From: Prorocentrum cordatum | Taxonomy: Eukaryota; Sar; Dinophyceae; Prorocentrales; Prorocentraceae | NCBI GenBank assembly: GCA_963575745.1 | Contig: CAUYUJ010003392.1 | Location: forward strand, 302,501 to 348,500 | Direction: 5' to 3' | DNA length: 46,000 nucleotides | Shown here: positions 27,261-37,775 of the stretch, in pieces | Layout: every line of letters begins with the position of its first letter | Numbering within the stretch: the stretch's first letter is position 1 | Made by a program: the position numbers and the translations under genes | The notes under the pieces: model-generated | Databases searched by the model: none | What the model was told of the DNA's origin: nothing | The model's input: only the letters and a program-made list of their open reading frames with translations

Positions 27261-28384
27261 TAGAAAAACAATAAACTCACTCAAGATGTGGGGAAAAGAA
27301 GGAGAGGAGAAGCGGTACGCACAGCAAGGCTGTGGAAGGCCTGCGGAACAAGTCCCAAGGCCTACATGACCTGGTCTAGGTTTCGCTTCAATACCCCCCA
27401 AAAAGGAAATCCTTCCTTCTCAACGAGTTCTGCACCGATCCCCAAAATACAAATATAATGTGAGAAGACAAGGTAAGGATAGCTCGGTGATCTTGGAGCG
27501 TCGATAGGTCCGCATGACGTATCGGGCGCCATGCCCATTCCAGAACGCTCTAGAACGCTCACTACAGATGTTTCCTGATCATGAGCCAGCTTGGTTTCTC
27601 CTCCTCTCCGGTCGAGAACTTCTAACCTCCCTCATCCCCCGTTGCGTGCAAGGGAAGCCCGGCCTATCCCACTCCAACACTTCGACGAGGTCGCCCGCGC
27701 TCAGCGCGACAGTTCCCTGCGCCAATCCACATGGTGAGGCCAGACACCCGCTCATCCATCAGAACACATGCTCTCTCAGGAGTGCTGAATGAATTGCCTG
27801 ACCCGTGCTTCACATGTTTCGACAATCGATACGTGCTGTACAGTCTGCGTCTGCTCGCGTGTTCGTGTGACTCGGACAAGGGTTGGCTCCACGATGACTC
27901 ATTTCACGACACGGAAGCCTGACACAGTATTGTCAAGAAAATGGAAGAGATTGCCGACAGCTGTCGTAAGCGTAACCCTTGCTTCGGCCCCACCGAATCG
28001 CATGTGCCCATCAATTTACATCACAAAACAAAAGCACGCCGCCCAAAAAGGAAACTCCCCGCCTCGATCACAACTTAGGGAGAAGAAAATAAGTGTTCGC
28101 ACGACCTGCGAATCGATCAGCCCCCAAGAGCTTCTCTGCCGCGTTGATTTTGAACGGATCACATCGGTAGCCCTAGATGCAACCATTCCAAGCAAATGCC
28201 TCAAAATAACACGCAATCGCTGCTTCGTAGGCTTGCGAAACTGGAGATACTGGTTTGTGGTAACCCGCACGGCTTGCAGTACTTGGACCTCCCCTGCCAG
28301 AACCCCCCCTCCTTTTTGTTCCGCCCCTCGTACGCTACCCCCCCCTCCCCCCTTTCGCGCTCCAAAAGCTTCCCCCTCTTTTCT
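27261..28384. other. Unannotated stretch
   Basis: Less repetitive than its surroundings. A 214-codon plus-strand frame (27789-28433) has no recognisable domain and ends in simple sequence, so it is not called. Confidence 0.3.
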
Positions 28385-28440
28385 TTTCTTTATATATAAA
28401 TATACCCATATATGTATATATGTGTGTATATAGATATATC
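28385..28440. repeat. TATA microsatellite
   Basis: TATATATAAATATACCCATA followed by TATGTATATATGTGTGTATA. Confidence 0.8.
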
Positions 28441-28766
28441 GGGTGTTGCTAGACGTGTACCCTGGCCCAAAATGCCCCCAGGATATCCATGAAGGCCACT
28501 GGGGCCTCCGGGAAAGGAGCACGGAACTCCAAGCTGCAGCGGATATGGACCCCAAAGGCCCAAAGGCTGAGTATGCCTGGGGGGCCAGGTCTAGAGGGTC
28601 GGGGCGCAAGGCGCTCGGGAGACGTGCCAACACATCCAAAGTGGGACCGTGCTGCAGTGTCTGTTGGGATTGACTGGCGGCCGCCATATGGGCGACGCGC
28701 CGACACCTCCAACGTTGCACCGACGACCAAAGAATAAAGGTGCCCGGTTCCTGCGCGCAGCTCTAT

Positions 28767-28938
28767 TCGGGGATGGACAGACCCTCCTTTAGTAAAACGC
28801 GGGTTAGTGAAAACGACCTGAGGCCCAAACCTGGCGGGCGCGAGCATGGAAAATAACGGCCACGGCGCCCTCTCGAGAACTGAAAACGGACAATTCACTA
28901 ATCGACGTGTCACTGTTGGGGGTTCTGTCCACCCCCGA
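28767..28938 (+). mobile_element. Hairpin element, family A copy 1, TCTAT duplication
   Basis: A 172-bp element with ends TCGGGGATGGACAG and the complement of TCGGGGGTGGACAG. Interior landmarks are TTTAGTAAAACG..., GGCGCCCTCTCGAGAAC and CACTAATCGACGTGTC. It is flanked by TCTAT at 28762-28766 and 28939-28943. Non-coding. Confidence 0.88.
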
Positions 28939-28943
28939 TCTAT

Positions 28944-29715
28944 CGAATGGCAGGGGACCTGGCCCAGGAGCACACTCAACCCAAGGGACGAGGGCTCGCG
29001 GGGCGCAGCTGGCCGCCCGCACACGCCGCCGCGCCGCGCGCGCACGCCGCGCACGCCGCGCACGCGGCGCGCCTCGGCGCCCGCGGCGGCGGGCTCGAGG
29101 TCGGCGGAGAGGACCTGGCCCGGCGGCGCGCGGAGGAGGGGCCCGGGGCCCCCGAACCGGGTGCACAGAGAGCGAACCTCTTCCGCTAAAAGCTAGGCGG
29201 GCTACGCAAAGCTTTAATTAGGGAGACAGGGCACAAGAAGGCGGGGCCTCAGGCGGCCGGAGCGGGCGGAGCCCGGGGTGCAGGCGGTGCCGGAAAGCTT
29301 GCACAGGAAAAGGTACGCCGCGGACAGGGACCGGACGAACGGGTGCACAGCTAATCGGGGGTTTGGGCATTTCCACAGGCGGGCTCGAAGTCGCCGGAGA
29401 GGACCCGGCCCCGGGGCCCCAAAGACGGGGGCACGGCCAAACAGAGGCTCCTGAGCCCCCGTTCAGCTGTGCCCCCGCTTGCCATGCCTCCGCGTCTGCG
29501 GACCCCAGGCCCTGTTCGGCGGGGGCACGGCCAGACAGGGAGATCGGCGCTCTCCGTGCCCCCGTCTGCTGTGACCCCGTCTCCGACGCCCTGAGGGACA
29601 GCCTCCTCCCGGTGGCCGGCGCGGCGGGCCCGGGTCTGCGGGAGGGGGGAGCGACCGCGTCCGCCAGCGCCTCGTAGGTGCAGCCGCCCTCCTGATCTCG
29701 GGACGGGCGTATCCT
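28944..29715. other. CpG-rich spacer, no gene recognised
   Basis: 28990-29160 is dense in CGCGC/GCCGC words. Open frames on both strands have no known domain. Confidence 0.35.
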
Positions 29716-29940
29716 CCTCCTCATAATCCCCCCCCTCCTCTTCCCCTCCTCCTCATTCCGCCTCCCCTATCCGCCTCTCCCTGTATGGGCCCTCCTCCCT
29801 CTTCCATCCCGTCCATCCCTTCTCCTCCGTCTCCTCCTTATCCTCACTCTCCTCCTTCTCCCTCATTCCCACATCTCCTCCCGCATCATTCCTCATTCAT
29901 CCCTCGCCCCCCCGCTTCCTCCCAGCTCCAGCGCCTCCAC
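29716..29940. repeat. Degenerate TCC polypyrimidine tract
   Basis: TCCTCCTC, CCCTCC and TCTCC words dominate the plus strand, less regular than the other TCC tracts in the window. Confidence 0.75.
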
Positions 29941-30057
29941 CAGGGAATCCCCCTCCTCTCCAGTGTCATCGCCGCTCCCGGACCCCTTGTCTCAGGAAAT
30001 AGAGTAGGTGATATCTCGCAGTAGAGGAAGAGGCTGGCAAATACTTGATGTCCCTCA

Positions 30058-30405
30058 ATAGCTCTGGTGGTACCTGTTGTGCGGGGAGGGTACCTGTAGT
30101 CCGGGGGAGGGGTATCTGTAGTCTGGGGGGAGGTACCAGTAGTCCGGGGTGGGGTACCTGTAGTCCTGGGGAGGGGTACCTGTAGTCCGGGGGGTACCTG
30201 CAGTCTTGGGGGAACGCGTGTTCACGCGTCAGCGCACTCGTGGATGTAGTCCTGTGGGGGTACCTGTAGTCTAGGGGGGGTACCTGTAGTCTGGGGGGGT
30301 TACCTGAAGTCTGGGGGGCGGGGGGTACCTGTAGTCGGGGGGGGGAGGGACCCGTAGTTCGGGGAGGGGGTACTGTAGTCCGGGGGTACGCTTAGTCCGG
30401 AGCCC
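30058..30405 (+). repeat. GGGGGTACCTGTAGTC minisatellite (~17-24-bp units)
   Basis: About fourteen units of GGTACCTGTAGTC joined by G-runs of variable length. A non-repeat insert (CGCGTGTTCACGCGTCAGCG) breaks the array near 30213-30240. The G-runs recur often enough to allow G-quadruplex formation on this strand. Confidence 0.9.
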
Positions 30406-31240
30406 AGAACTATTGAGGGACACAGAGAATCAGGTGGCCGCTTCAGCAAAGCGCATTGTTCACTGCCGAGAATGCGCACAACGTCGTCCTCCACCGCTGT
30501 CCTCGCCTCGCGGAACCCCGCAGGCGCCACCCGCGGCGCACGCCTCGGCGCGGCCGGGAGGCCTCGTGATAGTTACACAGGCGCGATGTGGGCGAGGCAG
30601 CCGACCGACGCTTGAGGCAGGGGGCAGAACAGCCTTACGGCATCCCTGGATGGGGCCTCAAGCCGACGATGCGGCCACAGATGCTCGCGGCCACGCCATC
30701 AGGGCGGCCTTTGGCGCTACAGCGTGTGCGTCCGATGTGGCGCTTTCGCGCGTGACGTGCGTGGCAGGTGCAGGTCCCCAGGAGCTGCCTGCCTGGGTCG
30801 ATGCCTGAAGTGAGCTTCCGCGGTGAAAATCATTACTGTTCTTTGCTGCTGCTGTCGTACTCCTCGCGACCCACCCCGCGTACACCCGCGACCCAACCGC
30901 GACCCGTCCCGCGCCAGGTTGCCCTCTCATTCTTGGCCACAGCTGCGGTGTGCCATGCATTCCAGACCTGGCGCCACCCAGGTTCGGATCAGGCCCCGCC
31001 CATGACAAAGAGACGGCGGTCTCGGCTGAGTGTCCACAGGATCGCCCCCTGCCTGAAATTCCACTTCAAGCGCGCACGCCCCCCCCCCACCAACAAGCCC
31101 GACGGGCCAGCATGCGTGAAAGCAACGATCCGCCCCCCGATCGGGGGGGAGGCGGGAAGGGAACAGGGAATGTTGTTTGCTTGGGACAGCTGGGAAAAGA
31201 GGCTTCTGAAAAAACAAAGATTCAGAGCCAGGTGAATACC
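30406..31240. other. Unannotated stretch
   Basis: GC-rich; no gene recognised. A few GCGACCC units related to the 11-bp minisatellite lie at 30880-30915. Confidence 0.3.
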
Positions 31241-31242
31241 AC

Positions 31243-31345
31243 GTTGAGCAGGGACCGACCATCCCGGCATTCCTATGACATAGAACTGTTCGAATACCAA
31301 AAGCAACGTTCTTAGAACATGAAGCCGATGTCAGAAAAAGAAACA
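31243..31345 (+). mobile_element. Family F fragment (copy 2)
   Basis: It begins TTGAGCAGGGACCGACCATC and CCGGCATTCCTA, then shows CGTTCTTAGAACATGAAGCC. The right end of the family is missing, so this is a truncated or heavily diverged copy. Confidence 0.6.
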
Positions 31346-31626
31346 GTCTCAACCACCGATGTTCGATGGCCATTTCTTGCAAGCCATCAGAGTCTCCAAG
31401 AAAATTCTCGGGAAGGGCCAAGAGGGGGGCGTCCAGGAGGACACCGCAAATCATGCCCGGCGGCACGTGCGCGGCCCATGCGGCGGGCGGGGACGCCCTG
31501 AAAGCAGAAGAGGCGCAAGTAAATCTGGGGCGACATCAGGGCCCCCGCCATGATATCCACCCTCCCCTCGTCATCACACCCCTCTTGCCCGGCCCCGAGT
31601 TTTCAGAACACTCTTTGGGACTAGGC

Positions 31627-31771
31627 TTAGGTTGGGCATGTCCCCCTATAGGCGGATATTGCAAGACAAATGCGACATAGTCAAAACATGAAAATAGTAG
31701 ACAAAATCGTCCCCTGACTAATCTTCACTGTTTTTGCACACTCCTCCTCTAGAGGAACATGCCCGACTTGA
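31627..31771 (+). mobile_element. Hairpin element, family Q copy 3, near-perfect 8-bp duplication
   Basis: Ends TTAGGTTGGGCATGTCC and the complement of TCAAGTCGGGCATGTTCC. It is flanked by GACTAGGC (31619-31626) and GACTGGGC (31772-31779), one mismatch in eight. Confidence 0.7.
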
Positions 31772-31981
31772 GACTGGGCGAGCTTTGACGCCTCGCGACT
31801 GCCCGACCACGGGCCACCAACCACGCCGCGAGGGCCGCGAGGGCCACCCTCGGGCGGCAGCGCCGCCGGGATGCTCGAGGAGCCGGCTGCCTAGACGCGA
31901 GGGAGCTTGGGGGAGGGAGCACGGCAGGCAGGGAGCTGGCGACGCGCAGAAGGGTTCGGCTAGACGCAAGAGTGACCCTGG

Positions 31982-32128
31982 GTAAGAGTGACCTTCGGTG
32001 CGCGGCTTTTGGGGGGCCGCGCGGGGGCCGAACACAAGCGCGCAAGACACTACTGCCCCATCGCTCTCGGCGATCGGGGGACCCCATTGGGCCCGCACCA
32101 TGTCACTCCGGCGAAAGGTCACTCTTAC
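31982..32128. mobile_element. Hairpin element, family V
   Basis: GTAAGAGTGACCTTCGG at the left is the complement of the right end (CCGGCGAAAGGTCACTCTTAC, read inward). The 147-bp body is GC-rich. A second AAGAGTGACC lies just upstream. Only one copy was seen and no duplication is evident. Confidence 0.5.
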
Positions 32129-32146
32129 GTGTAGTCGAAGGGTGTA

Positions 32147-32275
32147 GGGGGAGGGGGGGGAGGCTTCTCAGGAGAAGGCTGCTTCTTGGAAGGCGCCGGC
32201 CCTACATCTAGAGGTAGGGCCCACGCCCTCTGAGAAGCAGGGGTGCTCCTAAGAAGCCGTCCCCCCCCTCCCCCC
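32147..32275 (-). mobile_element. Compound hairpin element, family P copy 2
   Basis: Reverse-oriented match to 23043-23158, sharing GGCGCCTTCCAAGAAGCAG and AGCACCCCTGCTTCT (in complement). An extra internal stem CCCTACATCTAGAGGTAGGG is present here. Confidence 0.65.
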
Positions 32276-32299
32276 ACTCCCTCTATGCGTGGGTAAGAA

Positions 32300-32760
32300 A
32301 GGGAGGAGGAGGAGGAGGAGGAGGAGGAGGAGGAGGAGACACACGCCAGCTTGCGGAAGGCTCGTGTCGCGACGACTTCGGCGTTGGCTTTTGTAAATCG
32401 TTCAACCTTAGAAACGATCGGCGAATCTCCGATCACCAGATCGTTCCAGAGTGGCCGTTTCTGGGACACCGGTCCTACCAGTGGGGTCTCCTGCAAACGG
32501 CACGATCAGACACCGATCTACTCGGATCCCATCTACTCGGCGATGCGGCGCGATCCTCCGACCCCATCTACTCGGACCCCGTGTGGGATGCCTGGATACT
32601 TACCCCTCCAAGGAGTACGTCCCGTGAGCACCCGAGTACGGTCACCAAACGGCGGCACTCCTGAAAGACGCAGCCCACCGCTGGCACAAAGATCGCAAGA
32701 GACCCGCAACGTGACGCTCAACAATGCGAGGTTCGATGTGCCGAACTGCCCACGAAGATC
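32300..32760. other. Short GGA tract and CTACTCGGA repeats
   Basis: GGA triplets at 32306-32338. Around 32515-32580 the word ATCTACTCGGA occurs several times. No gene recognised. Confidence 0.4.
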
Positions 32761-32766
32761 AGACGA

Positions 32767-32936
32767 TCGGGAATGGACAAAACCCCTTCAGTAAAACGTG
32801 GTTTAGTGAAAACGACCTCGGGCCCAAACCTGGCGGGCGCAAGCCTGGAAAATGACGGCCGCGGCGCCCTCCCGAGAACCGACAATGGACAATTCACTAA
32901 TCGACGTGTCAGGGTGGGGGTTCTGTCCACCCCCGA
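32767..32936 (+). mobile_element. Hairpin element, family A copy 2, GACGA duplication
   Basis: A 170-bp copy with ends TCGGGAATGGACA and ...TGTCCACCCCCGA. It is flanked by GACGA at 32762-32766 and 32937-32941. It is slightly more diverged than the other three good copies. Confidence 0.88.
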
Positions 32937-32941
32937 GACGA

Positions 32942-33246
32942 CTGCGCGCCCGCACAGCGGCTGTGCGCACAACGTTGTGCGCACAACGTTCTGCGGTTGC
33001 GGGGAGTGTAATGACGCACCTCAAAGGAAATTCTGAACTGCCCTGACTAGCAAACAATCACCAAGAAGCGAAGCAATGCAACGGAGCATCAAGCTTGGCA
33101 TCACACGAGGGCCAAACAGCCACAATGCCTGAACGATGCAGCAAACCCTGCGAACAAAAACGACGCTTGCGAAAGCGAGCTGCTAGAACCTGGTTTCGCC
33201 TACTCGGCCTCCCAAACTTCCGCTGCCCTCCACCCCGACCGATTCC
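32942..33246. other. Spacer with a short direct repeat
   Basis: GTGCGCACAACGTT occurs twice at 32963-32992. No gene recognised. Confidence 0.35.
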
Positions 33247-33251
33247 ATCCT

Positions 33252-33473
33252 TTGAGCAGGGACCGGCCGTCCCGGCATTCCTATGGTCCTACCACGAAAT
33301 GTTCTTAGAACCCAAAACTGTTCTAAGGACACTAAGAACATAGACCCGATGTGATAAAACAAGACGGTCCCAGCCAGAAATGTTATAATAACATTTCGTG
33401 GGACGGTCAAAAGGTCTTCAGAACATTGTCTGGTAGGGCTACAGGTGAGCCAGGACGCTTCGCCACTGCTTGA
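33252..33473 (+). mobile_element. Hairpin element, family F copy 3, ATCCT duplication
   Basis: It runs from TTGAGCAGGGACCGGCC to CGCCACTGCTTGA, flanked by ATCCT at 33247-33251 and 33474-33478. Subterminal arms CCACGAAATGTT and AACATTTCGTGGGACGG are mirrored. This copy defines the family ends best. Confidence 0.75.
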
Positions 33474-33478
33474 ATCCT

Positions 33479-33735
33479 CCGCCCCCCCCCTCGTGCCTCG
33501 CCGCCCCTCCCCTCCCTGCGCGCCCCTGCCGAACCCTTGCCCTCTTTGCCACGAGCCCTCCGCGCCACCGTGCCGCTGCCAGCGAGCTCCGGGGGCGGCC
33601 CCCTCCTGGAGGAAGGTGCTGCCGCCGTTCCCGAAGACCGTGACCCAACCCTCGACGCCGTCCTTCGCCGCACGGCCTGGCGGGCTGCGCGCTCCAGTTT
33701 CCAGTTTCCATTGTTACAGTACTGCTTTCTGCTTC
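33479..33735. other. GC-rich spacer
   Basis: CCCTCC-rich with chance frames on both strands; nothing recognised. Confidence 0.35.
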
Positions 33736-33737
33736 CT

Positions 33738-34140
33738 ACTAAAAAAATTGTTACTGTCCGCGCGAGGGGGGGGGGAGCCGAAAACCACCCTGGTTAGCGT
33801 CCCCCGGGAGGGTTCTCAGAATTTCTGGGGGGGCGTGGGACACATAAAAATTCTCCCCCGAAGCCATAATTCCTTGCAAATTACAATGTGTTCGCGCCCC
33901 CGAGGCCACGATCCGTTGTAGATTACACCACATTCGCGTCTCAGACGTCTCCGAGGCCACGATCCCTTGTAATTTACACTACATTTGCGTCTCCGAGGCC
34001 ACGATCCCTCGTAAAATACTTCACGTTCGCGCCCTCGAGGCCACGATCCCTAGTAATGTACGCCACATTCGCGCCCCTGACGCCACGATCCTTCGTAAAT
34101 TACGCAGCGGGCGCGCCCCGGAGGCCACGAATCCGCCTGG
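33738..34140 (+). repeat. Composite repeat, family H locus 2 (~43-bp units)
   Basis: Leader TTGTTACTGTCCGCGCGAGG, then about six degenerate units CGAGGCCACGATCC(C)TTGTAA.TTACnCCACATTCGCG. It matches the arrangement at 5025-5410 over its whole length, so leader and units behave as one repeat family. Confidence 0.8.
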
Positions 34141-34700
34141 CGGAGGCTGCCGAAAAGGCGCTCGGCCTGCCAAACTATTTTCTGTTGTGGCGGCCTCGCA
34201 AAAGGATGGTGCTTTGCACCGGTCTTGCACAAGGATTTGCTTGTCAGGAAAGTGGAAGGAAGCCAGGAGGAACACATTACAACAGCTTTCTACGCCAATC
34301 ATTACACATCCATGGAAACAGAAAAAACAAAACCTTTCGTGTGTTCGACCATTTGGGCGTGGGTGACTGAGAAGCACTATGGAGCCACAACTTGTTCATC
34401 ACTCGGAACACGAAAACGCTGTAGTTTGCAATGTGTTGCGTCTCGGACGGTGGAACACGAATAGAAGCCGCACTGTTCCCAGCACTCGGAACTCTAAGAC
34501 GTTGCGGTCTCTATTGTTCTTTCTCCAACAATCGACGCCAACGATTTGGAGCTCCGAGTGTTGAAAGCGTAGTGTGTCACAATTCCGCCTCCCCCCCCTC
34601 GTCTACCTTTCAATATTGCTTCTGACTTCTTGTGTTATGTATCCCCACGGCTTCCTCGGACACTCATCACAACATCTTTGCGTAAAGGTGCCAAAGGCAG
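34141..34700. other. Spacer, nothing recognised
   Basis: Lower GC than average, with no recognisable gene. Confidence 0.35.
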
Positions 34701-34739
34701 ACATCCTGTTGCAAGACTGCAACCCCCGGCTACACGCCA

Positions 34740-35835
34740 CGAAGGGAATATGATTAAAAGGCCGGCACAAGAGAAAAACAATGTGCAATCCGCCACATAG
34801 ATTAACAGTGTGTGACCCGCGTGGAAAAAAACATGCCCAACCTAACACAAGAGAAATCCATGCGTAAGCCTTCCATGCAAACTTTCCGCTCGCAACCAGC
34901 CACAATGAGAATCAGCTTGCAACTTAGTGCCACATTACTTCGTGTGTAAGGCCACTGCAAAAAAAACAATGTGTAACCCACCGCGACAGGGTTCCCAACT
35001 GTGATCCGCTGAAAAACAAGTTTTGTGCGTAACGCGCCACAGACGAAATCATGTTGTAATCCGCATTGGGGTAACATTGTGACCCGAAACAGGAAAACAC
35101 CTTTCAAGCCTCGACAAAAATGTGACCCGTCACAAACAGCATTCACTTTTAGACCGGCCACAGACGAATCAATCTTCTTTTCTGCCACCAAAAGGAACAA
35201 TTCCCAACCCGAGTAATCCGCCGTAAGAGTAGACAAGTTGCATCCCGCGAGTGAAACACACAACTTGAAGTTCGCCGCTAAAAAACAACGTGATTCACCA
35301 CGCAAGAGAGCCTTCCATACCCAGCGACAGATTGCGTCAGCGTGTAAGGCCGCCACAAAGAGAATCAATGTGCGGCCCGCCAGAAGAGGAATGTCTGTAT
35401 ATCCAGCGAGGAGGACAAACTAAAACACGAATGACTAATGCGCTACGGGGGGGAGGAAGTGTGCTGGAGAGGTCCCAGATTTGTGGGGGACAGGAACAGA
35501 AATTAAGCATCGCAACCCGCCGCAAAGAGGCGTGGGCCACCGTTTGCTTTCTTATACGATTTGAAGATAGGGAAAAACAAGGCGCGAGGCCGCCGCAAAA
35601 AGGAAATCGACCGTCAGGCTACCGCAAAAGAGAATCTCTGCTACCCACTTCAATTGGAAAAAATTCTCAATCCAACGAAAACAACACATAAAATCGCAAC
35701 GCCGCCATGACACACAATCTACATGAGGACCAACACAACAAACATAATATATGTGCGAGGCCGCCACAAAAAGAAATCCATGTGCAGGCCGCCACACAAA
35801 GAGTCAGTTTGCAACCCGCCACAAATATATATATA
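34740..35835 (+). repeat. Degenerate ~33-36-bp CCGCCACAAAAAGAAA repeat
   Basis: Words of the CCGCCACAAAnAGAAATC...TGTGCAACC type recur across about 1.1 kb, clearest at 35755-35825 and loosest near 35000-35200. The array is A-rich on the plus strand, in contrast to the GC-rich surroundings, and ends in a TATATATA run at 35826-35846. Confidence 0.6.
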
Positions 35836-35846
35836 TATATATATAT

Positions 35847-36349
35847 GTGTATGCAACCAAGCGCAACAACAGTGAGTACGCAACGCCGCTATCAAGGGCG
35901 GCCTCAAAATAGCGCTCCGACTCCCTTGCACCTGCTTAAACTAGAAAGTGATTATGGCCACTACACTGCCTTGTCCACACTGCGAAAGCATCCTCGCGAT
36001 TTGCATGTGGATTGGCGAGTTGTTCACGTCGGCGTGCTGCACTTCTGTTACGCATGCTACTCCATCGCAGAGATGAAAAAGAAAAACGAACGCTGGTAGC
36101 GAAATTCAATGGCGAAACTGCAGTTCCCCCCGCACTTGGATAGGACTCCCCCCCAAAATCCCCCGTCACGCACGATTTCGCCAGGGGATCTAGAATACCT
36201 CCGTACACGGCCCAACGAGAAGATAATAACAGGAAACGCACGCAGACGTCGAGCCGCAACAAGATAACCACGCAGAAGCGGTTAGGGGGGCTGGGAGGGT
36301 GCTCGGGAGTCGAACAGACGCGTTGTTGCATGGCTTGCATTCCCCAGCA
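35847..36349. other. Spacer, nothing recognised
   Basis: No gene or clear repeat seen. Confidence 0.35.
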
Positions 36350-36720
36350 GGAGCTTGAGGGCCCCCCCTTCTCTCATCGTGGAACGGCCGAACTGCGAGA
36401 AGAGTTGGACTCGGGAGGTGGGGGAGGAGGGAGGAGGAAGGCGGAAGGGGGGGCAAAAGGAACAGAGAATGAACAGGGGGATGGAGAAGGGAGGGAAGCG
36501 GGAAGGGAAAGCCGACGCGCGAACGTCTTCGAAAGCCTGAGGTCAGAGGTCCAACTGCAGCCTGCTCCATGCACGCTCGCAGAAGCAATGCGCATGGCCT
36601 TTCACCCGCGTGATGCCTACCTCGTCGTCCCTGACAGGACCTCCCATCTCGCCAGCAGGACAGATACAGGGATTAGACGAGATGACAGAGTGCGTGATCC
36701 ACCGCCGCTTTACTGTGGGA
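36350..36720. other. Purine-rich patch and unassigned frame
   Basis: GGAGGAGG/GGAAGGGG sequence at 36413-36515. A plus-strand frame through here (from 36330) has a short non-repetitive part at about 36515-36690 that I do not recognise. Confidence 0.3.
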
Positions 36721-36739
36721 AATTGCCGCCCTTTTCCTC

Positions 36740-36935
36740 CGGAGCCCAGGGGTTCCCCCCCCTCCCGAAAATCCCCCCCCCTGCTGGAACCCCTCCCCCC
36801 CCCTTCCCCCGGGGAAAACCCCCCCCCTCCCCTACCCCCCCCCCCCCCTCGAACTCGAAAACCAGGGGGGGGTCACTACCGGTTCGAACCCCCCCCCCTC
36901 GAAAACCGGAGGGGGGGGGTTACCGGTTCGAACCC
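36740..36935 (-). repeat. C-run / GGTTCGAACC satellite, left block
   Basis: Runs of 7-12 C's alternate with CACTACCGGTTCGAACCC and CTCGAAAACC. These are the complement of the units at 37556-37775. Confidence 0.85.
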
Positions 36936-37555
36936 CTCCCCACCTCCCCTCTCACCTCCAGCAAACGACTCCCGGTCCCTACCACCGTCCTCACCACATC
37001 CCCCACTGTTGTTCCCAGCGCCACTGTCCTCACCACCACTGTCCCCACTGGTTCCACCACCGCCCCTACTGTCCCCACCAGTGCCACCACCACTGTCGCA
37101 CTGTCCCCCACTGTCCCCACCACTGTTCCCACCACGGCTCCACTCCCCACCTTTCCCACGACTATCCCTACTGTCCCCACTGTCCCACTGACTCCTCCGC
37201 TGTCCCACTGACCTGTCCCACTGTTCCCACCACTGTCCCCACTGTCCCCACCACTGTCCCCACTGTACCTCTGTCCCATTTTCCCACCGCCGTCCTCGCC
37301 ACCGCCTTCACCACTGTCCCCACCACCACTGTACCCTCCACTGTCCCACTGTTTCCACCACATTCCCACTGTCCCCACACCACTGTCCCCACCACCACCG
37401 TCCCCACCACTGTCCCACTGTCCCCACTAATCCCAGCATTGTCCTCACCATTGTCCCCACCACTACCGTCCCCACCAGTGTCCCACTGTCCCCACCACTG
37501 TCCCGTTGTCCCCTCACCACTATCACCACCACCACCGTCCCCACCACTGTCCGCA
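36936..37555. repeat. CCACCACTGTCCCC array
   Basis: About 600 bp of CCACTGTCCCCA, CCACCACTGTC and TGTTCCCACCA words with 6-, 9- and 12-base spacing. The Thr/Pro/Ser frames on the plus strand and Gly/Thr/Val frames on the minus strand come from the repeat. Confidence 0.9.
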
Positions 37556-37775
37556 CCACCCCTCGGTTTTCGAGGGGGGAAGGGGGGGGGGTTCGAACCG
37601 GTAGTGACCCCCCCCGGTTTTCGAATTCGAGGGGGGGGGGTTCGAACCGGTAGTGACCCCCCCCCTTTTCATAATGAACTGGGGGGGAGGGGTTCGAACC
37701 GGTAGTGACCCCCCCCGGTTTTCCAAAGGGGGGGGGGGGGAGGGGCTCGAACCGGTAGTGACCCCCCCCAGATTG
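37556..37775 (+). repeat. G-run / GGTTCGAACC satellite, right block
   Basis: Four to five units of about 50-60 bp: GGTTTTCGA, a G-run of 6-12, GGTTCGAACCGGTAGTGACC and a C-run. Every unit can pair with itself through its G- and C-runs, and the block is an inverted copy of 36740-36935. Confidence 0.85.

Noticed and set aside
36878-36935. Possible tRNA T-arm (GGTTCGAACC)
   Set aside because: The palindrome lies within C-runs and G-runs with no acceptor, D-arm or anticodon stem around it.
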